Below are positions 36,090-47,006 of a DNA stretch of 64,000 bases, piece by piece. The DNA is from Brevundimonas alba (lineage in GTDB: Bacteria; Pseudomonadota; Alphaproteobacteria; Caulobacterales; Caulobacteraceae), in assembly GCF_011927945.1 (NCBI RefSeq), contig NZ_JAATJM010000001.1, positions 319,501-383,500 on the forward strand. Reading direction: 5' to 3'. Positions within the stretch are counted from its first letter, which is position 1; each line of letters starts with the position of its first letter. The notes beneath the pieces were generated by a model. The model was not told where the DNA came from, did no database searches, and was given only the letters and a program-made list of their open reading frames with translations. Position numbers and translations under genes: made by a program.

Positions 36090-36283
36090 CGATTCGTCTC
36101 CTGAGCGGTTGGCGGCGTCGCCCTGCGGCGCGCCGTTCAACGCTGTCGTTCCTTAGCCGAGTCCCGGATGGCTGGCCCGGCCCGGCTTTGCGGCGCATCG
36201 CCGCAAGTTGCTGGCGCTTCGTGAGAAACGCTCGCAAATCGAGCCGCGACAAGCCCCCGGGCCGCGCGTATGAGGGCTCTAGA

Positions 36284-36733
36284 ATGCGTCTCGCCCTTTT
36301 TCAACCGGCCATTCCGCAGAACGTCGGCGCCTGCATCCGTCTGGGCGCCTGTTTCGGGGTGGAACTGCACGTGATCGAGCCGACAGGCTTCCGCTTCGAC
36401 GACCGGGCGATGAAGCGGGCGGCGCTCGACTACGGGCCGCTGGGGCATCTGGTCAGGCACGCGGGCTGGGAGGAATTCCAGCGCGACCGCGGGCCCGGGC
36501 GGCTGGTGCTGTTCACGACAAAGGGCGCCACGCCGCTGGACGATTTCATCTTCCGGCCCGACGACACCCTGCTGTTCGGCAGCGAGCCGACGGGAGCGCC
36601 GGATCATGTGCACGAGGCGGCCGAGGCGCGGGTGGTGATCCCGATCCGGCCGGAGGCCCGGTCGCTGAACCTGTCGGTCAGCGCGGGCATCGCGCTTTGG
36701 GCCGGGCTGCGCGGCGCGGCCCTCCTGCCCTGA
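36284..36733 (+). CDS. trmL: tRNA (cytidine(34)-2'-O)-methyltransferase TrmL
   Basis: SPOUT-class SAM enzyme methylating the wobble base of tRNA-Leu. 149 aa, a minimal trefoil-knot domain: RLALFQPAIPQNVGACIRLGACFG, TLLFGSEPTGAPDHV and the knot VIPIRPEARSLNLSVSAGIAL. The ATG at 36284 has GAGGG upstream. Single-gene unit divergent from petA; the 3' end lies three bases from the convergent dipeptidase gene. Confidence 0.93.
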   Translation: MRLALFQPAIPQNVGACIRLGACFGVELHVIEPTGFRFDDRAMKRAALDYGPLGHLVRHAGWEEFQRDRGPGRLVLFTTKGATPLDDFIFRPDDTLLFGSEPTGAPDHVHEAAEARVVIPIRPEARSLNLSVSAGIALWAGLRGAALLP

Positions 36734-36736
36734 CGG

Positions 36737-37990
36737 CTATTCCGGGGCGGGGGCCTCCGGCAGCCTGGCGAGGCTGGGCCGTTGGTCTCGCTTGCCCGCG
36801 GCCACAGCTTCGACGGCCCGCATGACCCGCAGCGTGTTCTCGCCGGCGAGCTTGCGGATGTCGGCCTCGGACCAGCCGTTGGCCATCAGGGCGGCGAGGA
36901 TGCGGGGGTAGGCGTCGACGCCCTCGACGCCATCCGGCAGGGCGCTGACGCCGTCGAAGTCGCCGCCCAGGCCGACGTGATCGATACCGGCGACATCGCG
37001 GACATGCTGGATGTGGGCGACGACGTCGACGATGCTGGCCCGGGGCACCGGGTGGGCCGCAACCCAGGCCTCGAGACCGCCGGCCACGGCCGCCGGATCG
37101 CCCGGGTTCAGGGACTTGAGCCGGGCTTCCTCGGCGGCGCGGGCGGCGCTCCAGGCGCGCACCGTTTCGTTGATGAAGCCGGGCACGAAGGTGACCATGA
37201 CGACGCCGCCGTCTTCCGGCAGCAGGCGCAGGACGCTGTCGGGCACATTGCGCGGGTGGGCGGTGACCGCGCGGGCCGATGAATGGGAGAAGATCACCGG
37301 CGCCTCTGAGACGCGCATGGCGTCCATCATCGTCTCCTCGGAGACGTGGCTGAGATCGACCATCATGCCGAGACGGTTCATCTCGCGGACCACTTCCTCG
37401 CCGAACGGGCTGAGCCCGCCCCATTTCGGCGCGTCGGTGGCGCTGTCAGCCCAGGTCGTGGTCGTGGAGTGGGTCAGCGTCATATAGCGGGCGCCGGCGT
37501 CGTGAAACTCGCGCAGCAGGGCGAGGGAATCGTCGATCGAATAGCCGCCTTCCATGCCGATCAGGGAGGCGATGCGGCCGCGGCGGTGGATGCGCTGGAT
37601 GTCGTCGGCCGTGGTCGCCAGCTCGAACACATCGGGATGGGCGGCGACGATGCGCTTGACGGTGTCGATCTGCTCGAAGGTGGCCTTGGCCGCCTCGACC
37701 GGGGTCAGACTGGCAGGGACGTAGACCGACCAGAACTGGCCGCCGACGCCGCCGGCGCGGAGGCGTGGAATGTCGGTGTGCAGGGCGGTCGAGGCGTCCA
37801 GGTTGGTCGTCAGGTCGACGGCGTAGGGATCATTGCCCTGCTGTTCGCGCAGGGCCCAGGGCAGGTCGTTGTGCCCGTCGATCAGGGGCGTCCGTTCAAG
37901 GATCCGCCGGGCCGCGGCCTCGTCCTGTGCGGTGGCGGGCGCGGCGACGGCGAGAAGGGCGGCGGTGGACAGAAGGACGGCGCGGATCAT
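36737..37990 (-). CDS. Secreted membrane dipeptidase, peptidase M19
   Basis: 417 aa renal-dipeptidase-like zinc enzyme. Signal peptide MIRAVLLSTAALLAVAAPATAQ. Metal-site motifs: LIDGHNDLPWALR, IGMEGGYSIDDS, RYMTLTHSTTTTWADSATD, MMVDLSHVSEETM, PVIFSHSSARAVTAHPRNV and HVGLGGDFDGVSALP. Typical substrates are dipeptides, sometimes L-D or D-containing wall fragments. Stand-alone gene upstream of a gene-free repeat region. Confidence 0.94.
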   Translation of the reverse strand: MIRAVLLSTAALLAVAAPATAQDEAAARRILERTPLIDGHNDLPWALREQQGNDPYAVDLTTNLDASTALHTDIPRLRAGGVGGQFWSVYVPASLTPVEAAKATFEQIDTVKRIVAAHPDVFELATTADDIQRIHRRGRIASLIGMEGGYSIDDSLALLREFHDAGARYMTLTHSTTTTWADSATDAPKWGGLSPFGEEVVREMNRLGMMVDLSHVSEETMMDAMRVSEAPVIFSHSSARAVTAHPRNVPDSVLRLLPEDGGVVMVTFVPGFINETVRAWSAARAAEEARLKSLNPGDPAAVAGGLEAWVAAHPVPRASIVDVVAHIQHVRDVAGIDHVGLGGDFDGVSALPDGVEGVDAYPRILAALMANGWSEADIRKLAGENTLRVMRAVEAVAAGKRDQRPSLARLPEAPAPE

Positions 37991-38091
37991 GACGGGCTCC
38001 CCGGGAATGCGTGGCGGGACAGTGGCAGACGGAGGCCGTGCGTCAACGGCCTCGGGCCGGTCGCATCGGACGGAAAAATAGGGTCCGAAGC

Positions 38092-38141
38092 GTGCGAAGA
38101 GTGCGAAGAGTGCGATGAGTCCACAGAGTCCGTAGAGTGCG
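38092..38141. repeat. 9-bp tandem repeat, GTGCGAAGA type
   Basis: Units in order: GTGCGAAGA, GTGCGAAGA, GTGCGATGA, GTCCACAGA, GTCCGTAGA, then a partial GTGCG. The first two are identical and the rest diverge, so the array has decayed on its right side. Too short and regular for CRISPR. Confidence 0.85.
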
Positions 38142-38378
38142 GTTCGACCCGATTATCCGAACGGGTTCAGCCGGATGCCCGGATTGCCGCTCCTCAGACG
38201 GCGCGGGCGGGGATGGATTGTCAAAGACCGGCGGCAAAACGAACGAGGCATTATACGGCCGCAGGATAGCGTGCGCAGAAGATCGGTTTGAGAAAAGGCG
38301 ATGCCGTTGAATTCGCGGGACTTTGCCGGCGCTATCCGACTATAGAAACGCGGATTGTAAGCACAGCGTCACAGGATT

Positions 38379-38427
38379 CCTTCTCCCCCTGAGGGAGAAG
38401 GTGGGCCGGAGGCCCGGATGAGGGGGC
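38379..38427 (+). repeat. Palindromic intergenic element, copy 1
   Basis: A hairpin CCTTCTCCC(CCTGA)GGGAGAAGG is followed by a second small hairpin GGGCC(GGA)GGCCC and GGATGAGGGG. This is the REP-like element common between genes of alphaproteobacteria. It lies 56 bases from an inverted second copy. Confidence 0.8.
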
Positions 38428-38483
38428 TGTGTCCACGTCTCCGGTGCGGGACGGTTGGCGGCTTGCCGGATGCATGGGTGTCT

Positions 38484-38533
38484 CACCCCTCATCCGCCCC
38501 TCCGGGGCGCCTTCTCCCGCAAGGGGAGAAGGG
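38484..38533 (-). repeat. Palindromic intergenic element, copy 2 (inverted)
   Basis: Read on the minus strand: CCTTCTCCCC..GGGAGAAGG, then GCCCC(GGA)GGGGC, GGATGAGGGG, matching copy 1. The inverted pair can fold into a large stem just upstream of the hemF start (15 bases). Confidence 0.8.
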
Positions 38534-38547
38534 ATAGGAACCGGCGC

Positions 38548-39423
38548 ATGAACGACGCCGCCGATCCGCTTGCGCAGCAGAAGACCGAGGCCCGGGCCTG
38601 GTTCGAGGACCTGAGGGACCGTATCCATGCGGCGCTTGAAGGGCTGGAAGACGCGGCGCCGGCCGATCTGTTTCCGGGCGAGCCTGGGCGGTTCGTGAGA
38701 ACGCCGTGGGAGCGCAAGGAAGGCGGCGGCGGGGTCATGGGGATGATGCACGGCCGGCTGTTCGAGAAGGTCGGGGTGCATGTCTCGACGGTGCACGGGA
38801 CCTTCCCCGCCGACTATGCGAAGTCGGTCCCTGGGGCCTCGGAGGACCCGAGGTTCTTCGCCACCGGCATCAGCCTGATCGCCCACCCCGTCAGTCCGCG
38901 CATCCCGGCGGTGCATATGAACACCCGCTTCATCGCCACGACCAAGGGCTGGTTCGGCGGCGGGGCGGACCTGACGCCGGTGCTGGATGTCGACCGGCGT
39001 GAGGACGCGGCGGATACGGTGGCGTTCCACGCGGCGCTGAAAGGCGCCTGCGACGCCCACGATCCCGAATGGCACGCGCGGTTCAAGGCGTGGTGCGACG
39101 AGTATTTCTGGCTGCCGCACCGCAACGAGCCGCGCGGCACCGGCGGCATCTTCTATGACCACCTGGACAGCGGCGACCGGGCCCGCGACTTCGCCTTCAC
39201 CCGCGATGTCGGCGAGGCGTTCCTGACGGTCTATCCGGAGATCGTCGCCCGCCGCATGACCGAGCCATGGACGGCGGAGGAGCGCGAGGAGCAGCTCGTC
39301 CGGCGCGGGCGGTACGTGGAGTTCAACCTGCTGTACGACCGGGGGACGACGTTCGGCCTGAAGACGGGCGGGAACGTGGAGTCGATCCTCAGTTCGATGC
39401 CGCCCCTGGTGAGGTGGCCGTGA
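38548..39423 (+). CDS. hemF: Oxygen-dependent coproporphyrinogen III oxidase HemF
   Basis: Aerobic oxidative decarboxylation of coproporphyrinogen III to protoporphyrinogen IX in heme synthesis, cytoplasmic. 291 aa: [69 protein letters not shown], and the C-terminal [27 protein letters not shown] and SMPPLVRW. The ATG at 38548 begins the family-like sequence. It is preceded closely by an inverted palindromic element. Confidence 0.96.
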   Translation: MNDAADPLAQQKTEARAWFEDLRDRIHAALEGLEDAAPADLFPGEPGRFVRTPWERKEGGGGVMGMMHGRLFEKVGVHVSTVHGTFPADYAKSVPGASEDPRFFATGISLIAHPVSPRIPAVHMNTRFIATTKGWFGGGADLTPVLDVDRREDAADTVAFHAALKGACDAHDPEWHARFKAWCDEYFWLPHRNEPRGTGGIFYDHLDSGDRARDFAFTRDVGEAFLTVYPEIVARRMTEPWTAEEREEQLVRRGRYVEFNLLYDRGTTFGLKTGGNVESILSSMPPLVRWP

Positions 39424-39441
39424 CTATTTGTTCCCGCTCAT

Positions 39442-39457
39442 CCCCGCGAAGGCGGGG
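39442..39457. terminator. Short GC hairpin between convergent genes
   Basis: CCCCGC(GAAG)GCGGGG lies between the ends of hemF and the hybrid kinase gene. It looks like the common CCCGCGAAGGCGGG intergenic element. A possible bidirectional terminator, though without a clear U-run. Confidence 0.45.
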
Positions 39458-39469
39458 GGGAAGGGTAGC

Positions 39470-41959
<2,490 letters not shown>

Positions 41960-42023
41960 GAGGAGTCCGGCGTGAAGCACCGGTCGTCGCATACATAGGT
42001 TGCACAAGGTTTAGCGGCGGCGG

Positions 42024-42725
42024 CTATCGCGCGGGGCGGGAGGCGATGAAGCGGCGCAGCCATTCGCCGACCTGCCGGCGGTCGTCGGGGCCGGCGAGGC
42101 TGTCCAGCGCCTCGTCGACGAGGGCCGGGCCGATCCGCTCGCGGCGGCCGCCGGTCAGAGCGGCGGCATAGGCGGGGGTGAATTCCGGATGGGCCTGAAG
42201 GCTGATCGCGTCGTCGTCCCAGGCGAGCCCGGCGTAGGGGGTGAAGGCGCTGGCGAGGATCACGCGGGCGCCGGCCGGCGGCTCGACCACCTGATCCTGA
42301 TGCGAGGCCGGGATGGCGACGGCGTCGGCGGGCGGCGTCATCCATCGCTCGACCGAACGGACGTCGTAGCGGTGCAGGCCGACGCCCCAGCCGCGGTCCG
42401 ATTTCTCGACCCGGCCGCCCAGCGCCTGGGCCATGGCCTGATGGCCGAAACAGACGCCGATCAGGCCGGTGCGGCCTTTCGCCTGCCGAATCCAGTCGAG
42501 GAGGTCGGCGATCCACGGGTCCGGCTCGTAAACGCCGGCCGAGGAGCCGGTGACGATGGCGGCGTCGAAGGCGGCGGGGTCGGGCCATTCGCCGGCCTGG
42601 ACGTCGAACACCTCGACCGCATGGCCGTCGCCGAGCAGGGTGCGGAACATGGCGGGGTAGTCGCCGTGGGTTTCGGCGAGCGCCGGCGGCGGGGCGCCGG
42701 TCTTGAGGATTGCGACGCGGGACAT
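42024..42725 (-). CDS. Class I glutamine amidotransferase-like protein
   Basis: 233 aa, triad GATase fold: the nucleophile Cys in GLIGVCFGHQAMAQALGG and the His-Glu pair in SLQAHPEFTPAYA. Resembles the GMP synthase-like GATase group (often PuuD- or YgeF-like standalone amidotransferases) rather than a biosynthetic subunit. Substrate unknown. Its start overlaps the rlmJ stop by one base, so the two are translationally coupled. Confidence 0.85.
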   Translation of the reverse strand: MSRVAILKTGAPPPALAETHGDYPAMFRTLLGDGHAVEVFDVQAGEWPDPAAFDAAIVTGSSAGVYEPDPWIADLLDWIRQAKGRTGLIGVCFGHQAMAQALGGRVEKSDRGWGVGLHRYDVRSVERWMTPPADAVAIPASHQDQVVEPPAGARVILASAFTPYAGLAWDDDAISLQAHPEFTPAYAAALTGGRRERIGPALVDEALDSLAGPDDRRQVGEWLRRFIASRPAR

Positions 42726-43555
42726 CAGCCGCCCTCCCCCGTCATCCAGACCTCGGCCCGGGCGCCGGCGTCGCCGAGCCGTCCGGCGACCCAGCCGCAG
42801 ATTTCCGAGGCGGCGGCCTCGGCGCCGGTGGGCGGGTTCAGGACCACCACCGCGCAGCCGTTCATCTTCATCGGATTGGTCAGGGGCCGCATCCGGGCCT
42901 CGGCGACGAGCGCGCGCTTGATCCCCGCCTGATCGAGGCGGCGGAGGAAGCCGTCGAAGGTTTCGAGATCCTTGAGCGGGGTCCAGACGGCGACGGTGGC
43001 GCGAGGGTCGGCGCGGACGATGGCGGCGGCGGTGTCGGCGGCGCGGAGGTAGTCGTCGGGACGCTCGAACGGGGGATCGATCAGGACGAAGGCGCCAAGC
43101 GCGCGGTCGGCCCAGCTGCGGGCCTGATCGTAGCCGTCTCCGCCCATGCCGACGGCCTGGTCGAAGGGCTCGAGCGCCTCTTCCAGCATGGCAAGGACGG
43201 GCGGGTTGAGCTCGAAACCGACATAGCGGTCGTCGGGGCGGAGGCGGCCGGCGATCAGCAGGGGCGAGCCGGGGTAGAGGTTGGCGCCGCCGTTCGGGTT
43301 GAGCCGCTCGACCTCGCGGGCCAAGGCTTCGATCAGCGGCGGGCGGTCGGCGGCGGCCATCAGGCGGGCGACGCCGGCCTCGGCCTCCTTCGAGCGCGTG
43401 GCGTCGCCGGTCAGGTCATAGACGCCGGCGCCGGCGTGGGTGTCGATCACCGCGACCGGGCCTCCGGCCTGCCGCCGCTCGAGCAGCCACAGCACGAGGG
43501 CGTGTTTGACGAGGTCGGCGAAATTCCCGGCGTGGAAGCTGTGACGATAGTTCAT
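42725..43555 (-). CDS. rlmJ: 23S rRNA (adenine2030-N6)-methyltransferase RlmJ
   Basis: SAM-dependent m6A2030 methyltransferase. 276 aa starting with the family signature MNYRHSFHAGNFADLVKHAL, then VIDTHAGAGVYDL, a YPGSPLLI stretch, and the catalytic-type motif VLIDPPFERPDDY (D/NPPF). Divergent from the small gene at 43647. It heads a two-gene unit with the amidotransferase. Confidence 0.94.
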   Translation of the reverse strand: MNYRHSFHAGNFADLVKHALVLWLLERRQAGGPVAVIDTHAGAGVYDLTGDATRSKEAEAGVARLMAAADRPPLIEALAREVERLNPNGGANLYPGSPLLIAGRLRPDDRYVGFELNPPVLAMLEEALEPFDQAVGMGGDGYDQARSWADRALGAFVLIDPPFERPDDYLRAADTAAAIVRADPRATVAVWTPLKDLETFDGFLRRLDQAGIKRALVAEARMRPLTNPMKMNGCAVVVLNPPTGAEAAASEICGWVAGRLGDAGARAEVWMTGEGG

Positions 43556-43646
43556 GATCGCTGTTCCCCCGTGGCGCCGGCGCGGTCAAGGCCGCAGGAA
43601 CCGGCGGCCTCGCCCGCCGTTTGCGCAGTCCGCCAGAGAGCCGCCG

Positions 43647-43994
43647 ATGCTGATCGACCACCCCGCCCTTTCCGACAAGGACCGCACTCCGCCCGCGGCG
43701 GTGGCGAAGGCCGCCCTGAAGGGTCTGGAGCTGCGCGAGGAACACGGGCGCGGCGGGACCGAAGTCGGGGTGCGGCGCGCGGAGCAGCTGGGGGCGCGGG
43801 AGACCGTCAGCGATCGCGACATCAAGTCGATGTACAGCTACTTCGCCCGGCACGCGGTCGATAAATACGGGCGCGACTGGGACAACCGGGCCAGGCCGTC
43901 GGCCGGCTATATCGCCTGGCAGCTGTGGGGCGGGGACGCGGGACGGGAGTGGATCGACGGCCTGAGGGCTCGGCTTCGCGAGGCGCAGGGGTGA
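43647..43994 (+). CDS. Small conserved protein upstream of topoisomerase IB
   Basis: 115 aa, soluble, charged. Notable stretches: VSDRDIKSMYSYFARHAVDK, DWDNRARPSAGYIAWQLWGGDAGREWI. The 'ARP S A G . I A W . L W G G D A G' pattern also occurs in small hypothetical proteins of phages and other bacteria as I recall it, function unknown. Its stop overlaps the GTG start of topoisomerase IB (GTGA), implying co-translation. Start ATG at 43647. Confidence 0.78.
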   Translation: MLIDHPALSDKDRTPPAAVAKAALKGLELREEHGRGGTEVGVRRAEQLGARETVSDRDIKSMYSYFARHAVDKYGRDWDNRARPSAGYIAWQLWGGDAGREWIDGLRARLREAQG

Positions 43995-44995
43995 CGCTCG
44001 CCGATCCCGCCGCGATCCCGGAAGGCCTGAGCTGGTGCAGCGACGAGCACCCGGGCATCCACCGCACTGCGGCCGGGGACGGCTTCCACTATCATGACGC
44101 CAGGGGGCGCGAGATCACCGACGAGAAGGTGCTGGCTCGGATCCGGGCGCTGGCCATTCCGCCGGCTTGGACGGACGTGTGGATCTGCCCGCGCGCCTCG
44201 GGACATATCCAGGCGACCGGGCGGGACGTGAAGGGGCGCAAACAGTACCGCTATCACGCCGACTGGAGCGCCCATGCGTCGGAGACCAAGTTCGAAAAAC
44301 TGCCTGACTTCGCCAAGGCGCTGCCGAAGCTGCGCAAGCGGGTCGAGGCGGATTTGAACCGGCGGGGGCCGTGCCGGGAGAAGGTGCTGGCGACGGCGGT
44401 GCGGCTGCTGGAACTGACCCTGATCCGGGTCGGCAACGCACAATATGCGAAGCAGAACCGGTCGTACGGGCTGACGACGCTGAACAAGCGGCATCTGGCG
44501 GTGGACGGGACGTCGCTGAAGTTCGCCTTCAAGGGCAAGAGCGGGGTGGAGCACGAGGTCAAGGTGCGCGACCGGCGGCTGGCGACGGTGGTGCGCGGCC
44601 TGCGGGAACTGCCGGGACAGCAGGTGTTCAAATACCGGGACGAGAGCGGCGCGCTGTGCGCGGTCACCTCGGACGATGTGAACGCCTATATCCGCGAGGC
44701 CATGGGCGAGCAGTTCTCGGCCAAGGATTTCCGCACCTGGGCAGGGACGGTGTCGGCGGCGCGGGCGCTGCGGGACGCGGAGCCGCCCTCGTCCGCGACC
44801 GAGGCGAAGCGGCGGATCAACGTCTGCGTCAAGGCCGTGGCGGGCCTGCTGGGCAATACGCCGACGGTCTGCCGGGCCTCCTATGTGCACCCCAAGGTGT
44901 TCGAACTGTATCAGGAGGGGCGGCTGCACGGCGCGCTGCCGGGGCCCGAGGCGGCGACGTTCGAGCGGGCGCTGGCCCGGGTGCTGCGGGGCTGA
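43991..44995 (+). CDS. DNA topoisomerase IB
   Basis: 334 aa, eukaryote/poxvirus-like type IB enzyme. It relaxes supercoils by a 3'-phosphotyrosyl intermediate. Motifs: IPPAWTDVWICPRASGHIQATGRDVKGRKQY (N-domain), the RVGN stretch LIRVGNAQYAKQNRSYGLTTL, KFAFKGKSGVEHEVKV, DFRTWAGTVSAA and the active-site Tyr298 in CRASYVHPKVFELY. The start is GTG, overlapping the upstream stop by 4 bases. Confidence 0.94.
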   Translation: MTLADPAAIPEGLSWCSDEHPGIHRTAAGDGFHYHDARGREITDEKVLARIRALAIPPAWTDVWICPRASGHIQATGRDVKGRKQYRYHADWSAHASETKFEKLPDFAKALPKLRKRVEADLNRRGPCREKVLATAVRLLELTLIRVGNAQYAKQNRSYGLTTLNKRHLAVDGTSLKFAFKGKSGVEHEVKVRDRRLATVVRGLRELPGQQVFKYRDESGALCAVTSDDVNAYIREAMGEQFSAKDFRTWAGTVSAARALRDAEPPSSATEAKRRINVCVKAVAGLLGNTPTVCRASYVHPKVFELYQEGRLHGALPGPEAATFERALARVLRG

Positions 44996-45091
44996 ACGGC
45001 GCCGGTTTGCGCCGCAAGGCTGAATCGGATGTAACTTGATCCCTTGGGAGAACGACGCTCTACGGACGCCGTTTGTCGGAGGGACCACACC

Positions 45092-45484
45092 ATGTCGGTA
45101 TCGAATAACTTTCTGCGCCTCGGCGCGCTCTCGGCTCTGGTCGGGATGACGCTGGGTGTCTGGATGGGGGCGAACCAGGACTTCGTCCTGCGTCCGGTGC
45201 ACGCGCACATCAATCTGCTGGGCTTCGCGTCGATGATGCTGTTCGGCCTGTTTTACCGGTCGTTCCCGGCGGCGGCGCGCGGCTGGCTGCCGATGGCGCA
45301 TTTCGCCCTGTCGGTTCTGGGCTTCCTGATCCTGATGCCGTCGCTGGCGCTGATGCTGATGCAGAAGCCGGTCTTCATGCCGGCCATGATCGCTTCGGAG
45401 ATCGGGCTGGTCAGCTCCATGCTGCTGTTCGTCATCATCGTCTTCATGGCGACGATGAAGAAGGACGAGCCGGCCGCCGCCTGA
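45092..45484 (+). CDS. Four-helix membrane protein with HAHINL motif
   Basis: 130 aa with four membrane segments (residues ~8-28, ~35-57, ~67-88, ~97-120). The first loop carries RPVHAHINLLGFASMMLFGLFYR, a His-rich pattern like heme-copper-oxidase subunit I-related or NnrS-like small proteins. A heme or copper role is possible but not shown. ATG at 45092 has GGAGGG ten bases upstream. It ends two bases before the convergent OGFr gene. Confidence 0.7.
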   Translation: MSVSNNFLRLGALSALVGMTLGVWMGANQDFVLRPVHAHINLLGFASMMLFGLFYRSFPAAARGWLPMAHFALSVLGFLILMPSLALMLMQKPVFMPAMIASEIGLVSSMLLFVIIVFMATMKKDEPAAA

Positions 45485-45486
45485 CC

Positions 45487-45939
45487 TCAGGCGGTCATCC
45501 AGTAGCCGCGGCTGCGGGCGCTGACCGGCGCCCGCGCCGCCTCGACCATCGACAGGATGGCGGCGCGGAAGGCGTCAGCCTCGTCGTCTCCGCGCAGCAG
45601 CCGGAGCGAGCGGATGATCCGCGTGATGCGCAGATGGTTGTGGTCGTGCGGCGCCCACCACTGATGCGTGGCGCCATAGAAGGCGATCATGCGATCGGTC
45701 GCCGCCGCCAGGGCGCAATGGGCCAGGGTGGACTCGCGAAGCGCCTCGACGTCCGCTTCCGTGAGAACCGGAGCGTCGGGCACGGCGGCGGACGGCTCCG
45801 GCAGCGGGAAGAGCCACTGGATGAAGTCGTGGTTCCGCTCCAGCGCCGCGTTGTCGAAGGCGAGGACCTCGAACAGGGTGCGGCCGCGGCCGTCCGGCCC
45901 CTCGCCTTGCAGAAAGGCCACGACGGGGCCGTGCGTCAT
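45487..45939 (-). CDS. Opioid growth factor receptor (OGFr) conserved-region protein
   Basis: 150 aa. The OGFr_N-like core is visible: VAFLQGEGPDGRGRTLFEVLAFDNAALERNHDFIQWLFPLPEPSAAVPDAPVL, then HLRITRIIRSLRLLRG. Despite the name, bacterial members have no known receptor function. The ATG at 45939 is 14 bases past the tdh stop, so it probably shares the kbl-tdh transcript. The longer open frame in this phase is a shadow of tdh. Confidence 0.85.
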   Translation of the reverse strand: MTHGPVVAFLQGEGPDGRGRTLFEVLAFDNAALERNHDFIQWLFPLPEPSAAVPDAPVLTEADVEALRESTLAHCALAAATDRMIAFYGATHQWWAPHDHNHLRITRIIRSLRLLRGDDEADAFRAAILSMVEAARAPVSARSRGYWMTA

Positions 45940-45953
45940 CGACGGTTCCGTCT

Positions 45954-47006
45954 TCAGGCGGCCTTGTCCCAGTCGAGCACGACCTTGCCCGACTGGCCCG
46001 ACTTCATCGCCTCGAAGCCCTCGCGATAGTTGGCGTAGGACATCTGGTGGGTGATCAGCGGGGTCAGGTCGAGACCGGCCTTGAGCAGGCCCAGCATCTT
46101 GCGCCAGGTGGTGAACATCTCGCGGCCGTAGACGCCCTTGATGGTAAGCGCCTTGAGGATGATCGCGCCCCAGTCGGTCTCCATCGGTTTCGACGGAATG
46201 CCCAGCAGGGCCATACCGCCGCCCATGATCAGGGTGTCGACGCATTGTTTGAAGGCGATCGGCGAACCCGACATTTCCAGCGCCACGTCGAAGCCGACCT
46301 TGAGGCCGAGCTCGTGCATGACGTCCTTGAGGTCTTCCTTCGTGGTGTTCACGGTGCGCACGCCGGGCGCGACCTTCTGGGCCAGCTCGAGGCGGAAGTC
46401 GTTGATGTCGGTCAGGACGACGGTGCGGGCGCCGGCGTGACGCGCGACGGCGGCGGCCATCATGCCGATGGGCCCGGCGCCAGTGACGAGCACGTCCTCG
46501 CCGAGCAGGTCGAACTGCTGGGCCGTGTGCACGGCGTTGCCGAACGGATCGAGGATCGAGCCGATCTCGTAGGGCACGTCGTCCGGCAGTTCGATGACGT
46601 TGAAGGCGGGGGCCACGACGTATTCGGCGAAGGCGCCCTGACGGTTGACGCCGATGCCCTTGGTGGCCGGGTCGAGGTGGAAATGACCGGCGCGGGCCGC
46701 TTCGGAGTTCAGGTCGATGACGTGGCCCTCGGCCGAGACGCGCTGGCCGACCTTGAGCCGGCGGTCGACGTCGCTGCCGATGGCGACGATCTCGCCGGCG
46801 AACTCGTGGCCGGTGATCATCGGCACGGGGACGTTCTTCTGGGACCACTCGTCCCAGTTCCAGATGTGGATGTCGGTGCCGCAGACAGCGGTGCGGTGCA
46901 CCCGAATCAGCACGTCCTCGGGTCCGGCGACGGGGATCGGAGCGTCGATCAGTTCCAGACCGACTTCGGGCCGGGTCTTGGCCAGTGCCTTCATGGTGTC
47001 AGCCAT
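45954..47006 (-). CDS. tdh: L-threonine 3-dehydrogenase
   Basis: Zinc-dependent medium-chain dehydrogenase converting threonine to 2-amino-3-ketobutyrate. 350 aa: RTAVCGTDIHIWNWDEW (catalytic-Zn Cys), PMITGHEFAGEIV, DPFGNAVHTAQQF, the NAD loop VTGAGPIGMMAAAVARHAGA, and GMALLGIPSKPMETDWG. Its ATG overlaps the kbl stop by one base, giving the standard kbl-tdh threonine-to-glycine module. Confidence 0.97.
   Translation of the reverse strand: MADTMKALAKTRPEVGLELIDAPIPVAGPEDVLIRVHRTAVCGTDIHIWNWDEWSQKNVPVPMITGHEFAGEIVAIGSDVDRRLKVGQRVSAEGHVIDLNSEAARAGHFHLDPATKGIGVNRQGAFAEYVVAPAFNVIELPDDVPYEIGSILDPFGNAVHTAQQFDLLGEDVLVTGAGPIGMMAAAVARHAGARTVVLTDINDFRLELAQKVAPGVRTVNTTKEDLKDVMHELGLKVGFDVALEMSGSPIAFKQCVDTLIMGGGMALLGIPSKPMETDWGAIILKALTIKGVYGREMFTTWRKMLGLLKAGLDLTPLITHQMSYANYREGFEAMKSGQSGKVVLDWDKAA

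Larger units (their letters stand above)
37991..38547. other. Gene-free gap with repeats
   Basis: 557 bases without a supportable gene between the dipeptidase and hemF. It holds a 9-bp tandem repeat (38092-38141) and two inverted copies of a palindromic intergenic element (38379-38427, 38484-38533). The small open frames here translate the repeats ([19 protein letters not shown]) and are not considered real. The promoter of hemF should lie in the right half. Confidence 0.7.

Noticed and set aside
38092..38141. Possible CRISPR array
   Set aside because: The units are 9 bases with no spacers and no cas genes nearby; a simple tandem repeat.
38043..38237. Small minus-strand open frame with RTLRTLRTL
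   Set aside because: It only translates the 9-bp tandem repeat and has no ribosome site or family match.
45487..46848. A 453-codon minus-strand open frame as one protein
   Set aside because: Its first two thirds are a shadow of tdh in another frame; only the last 150 codons match the OGFr domain.
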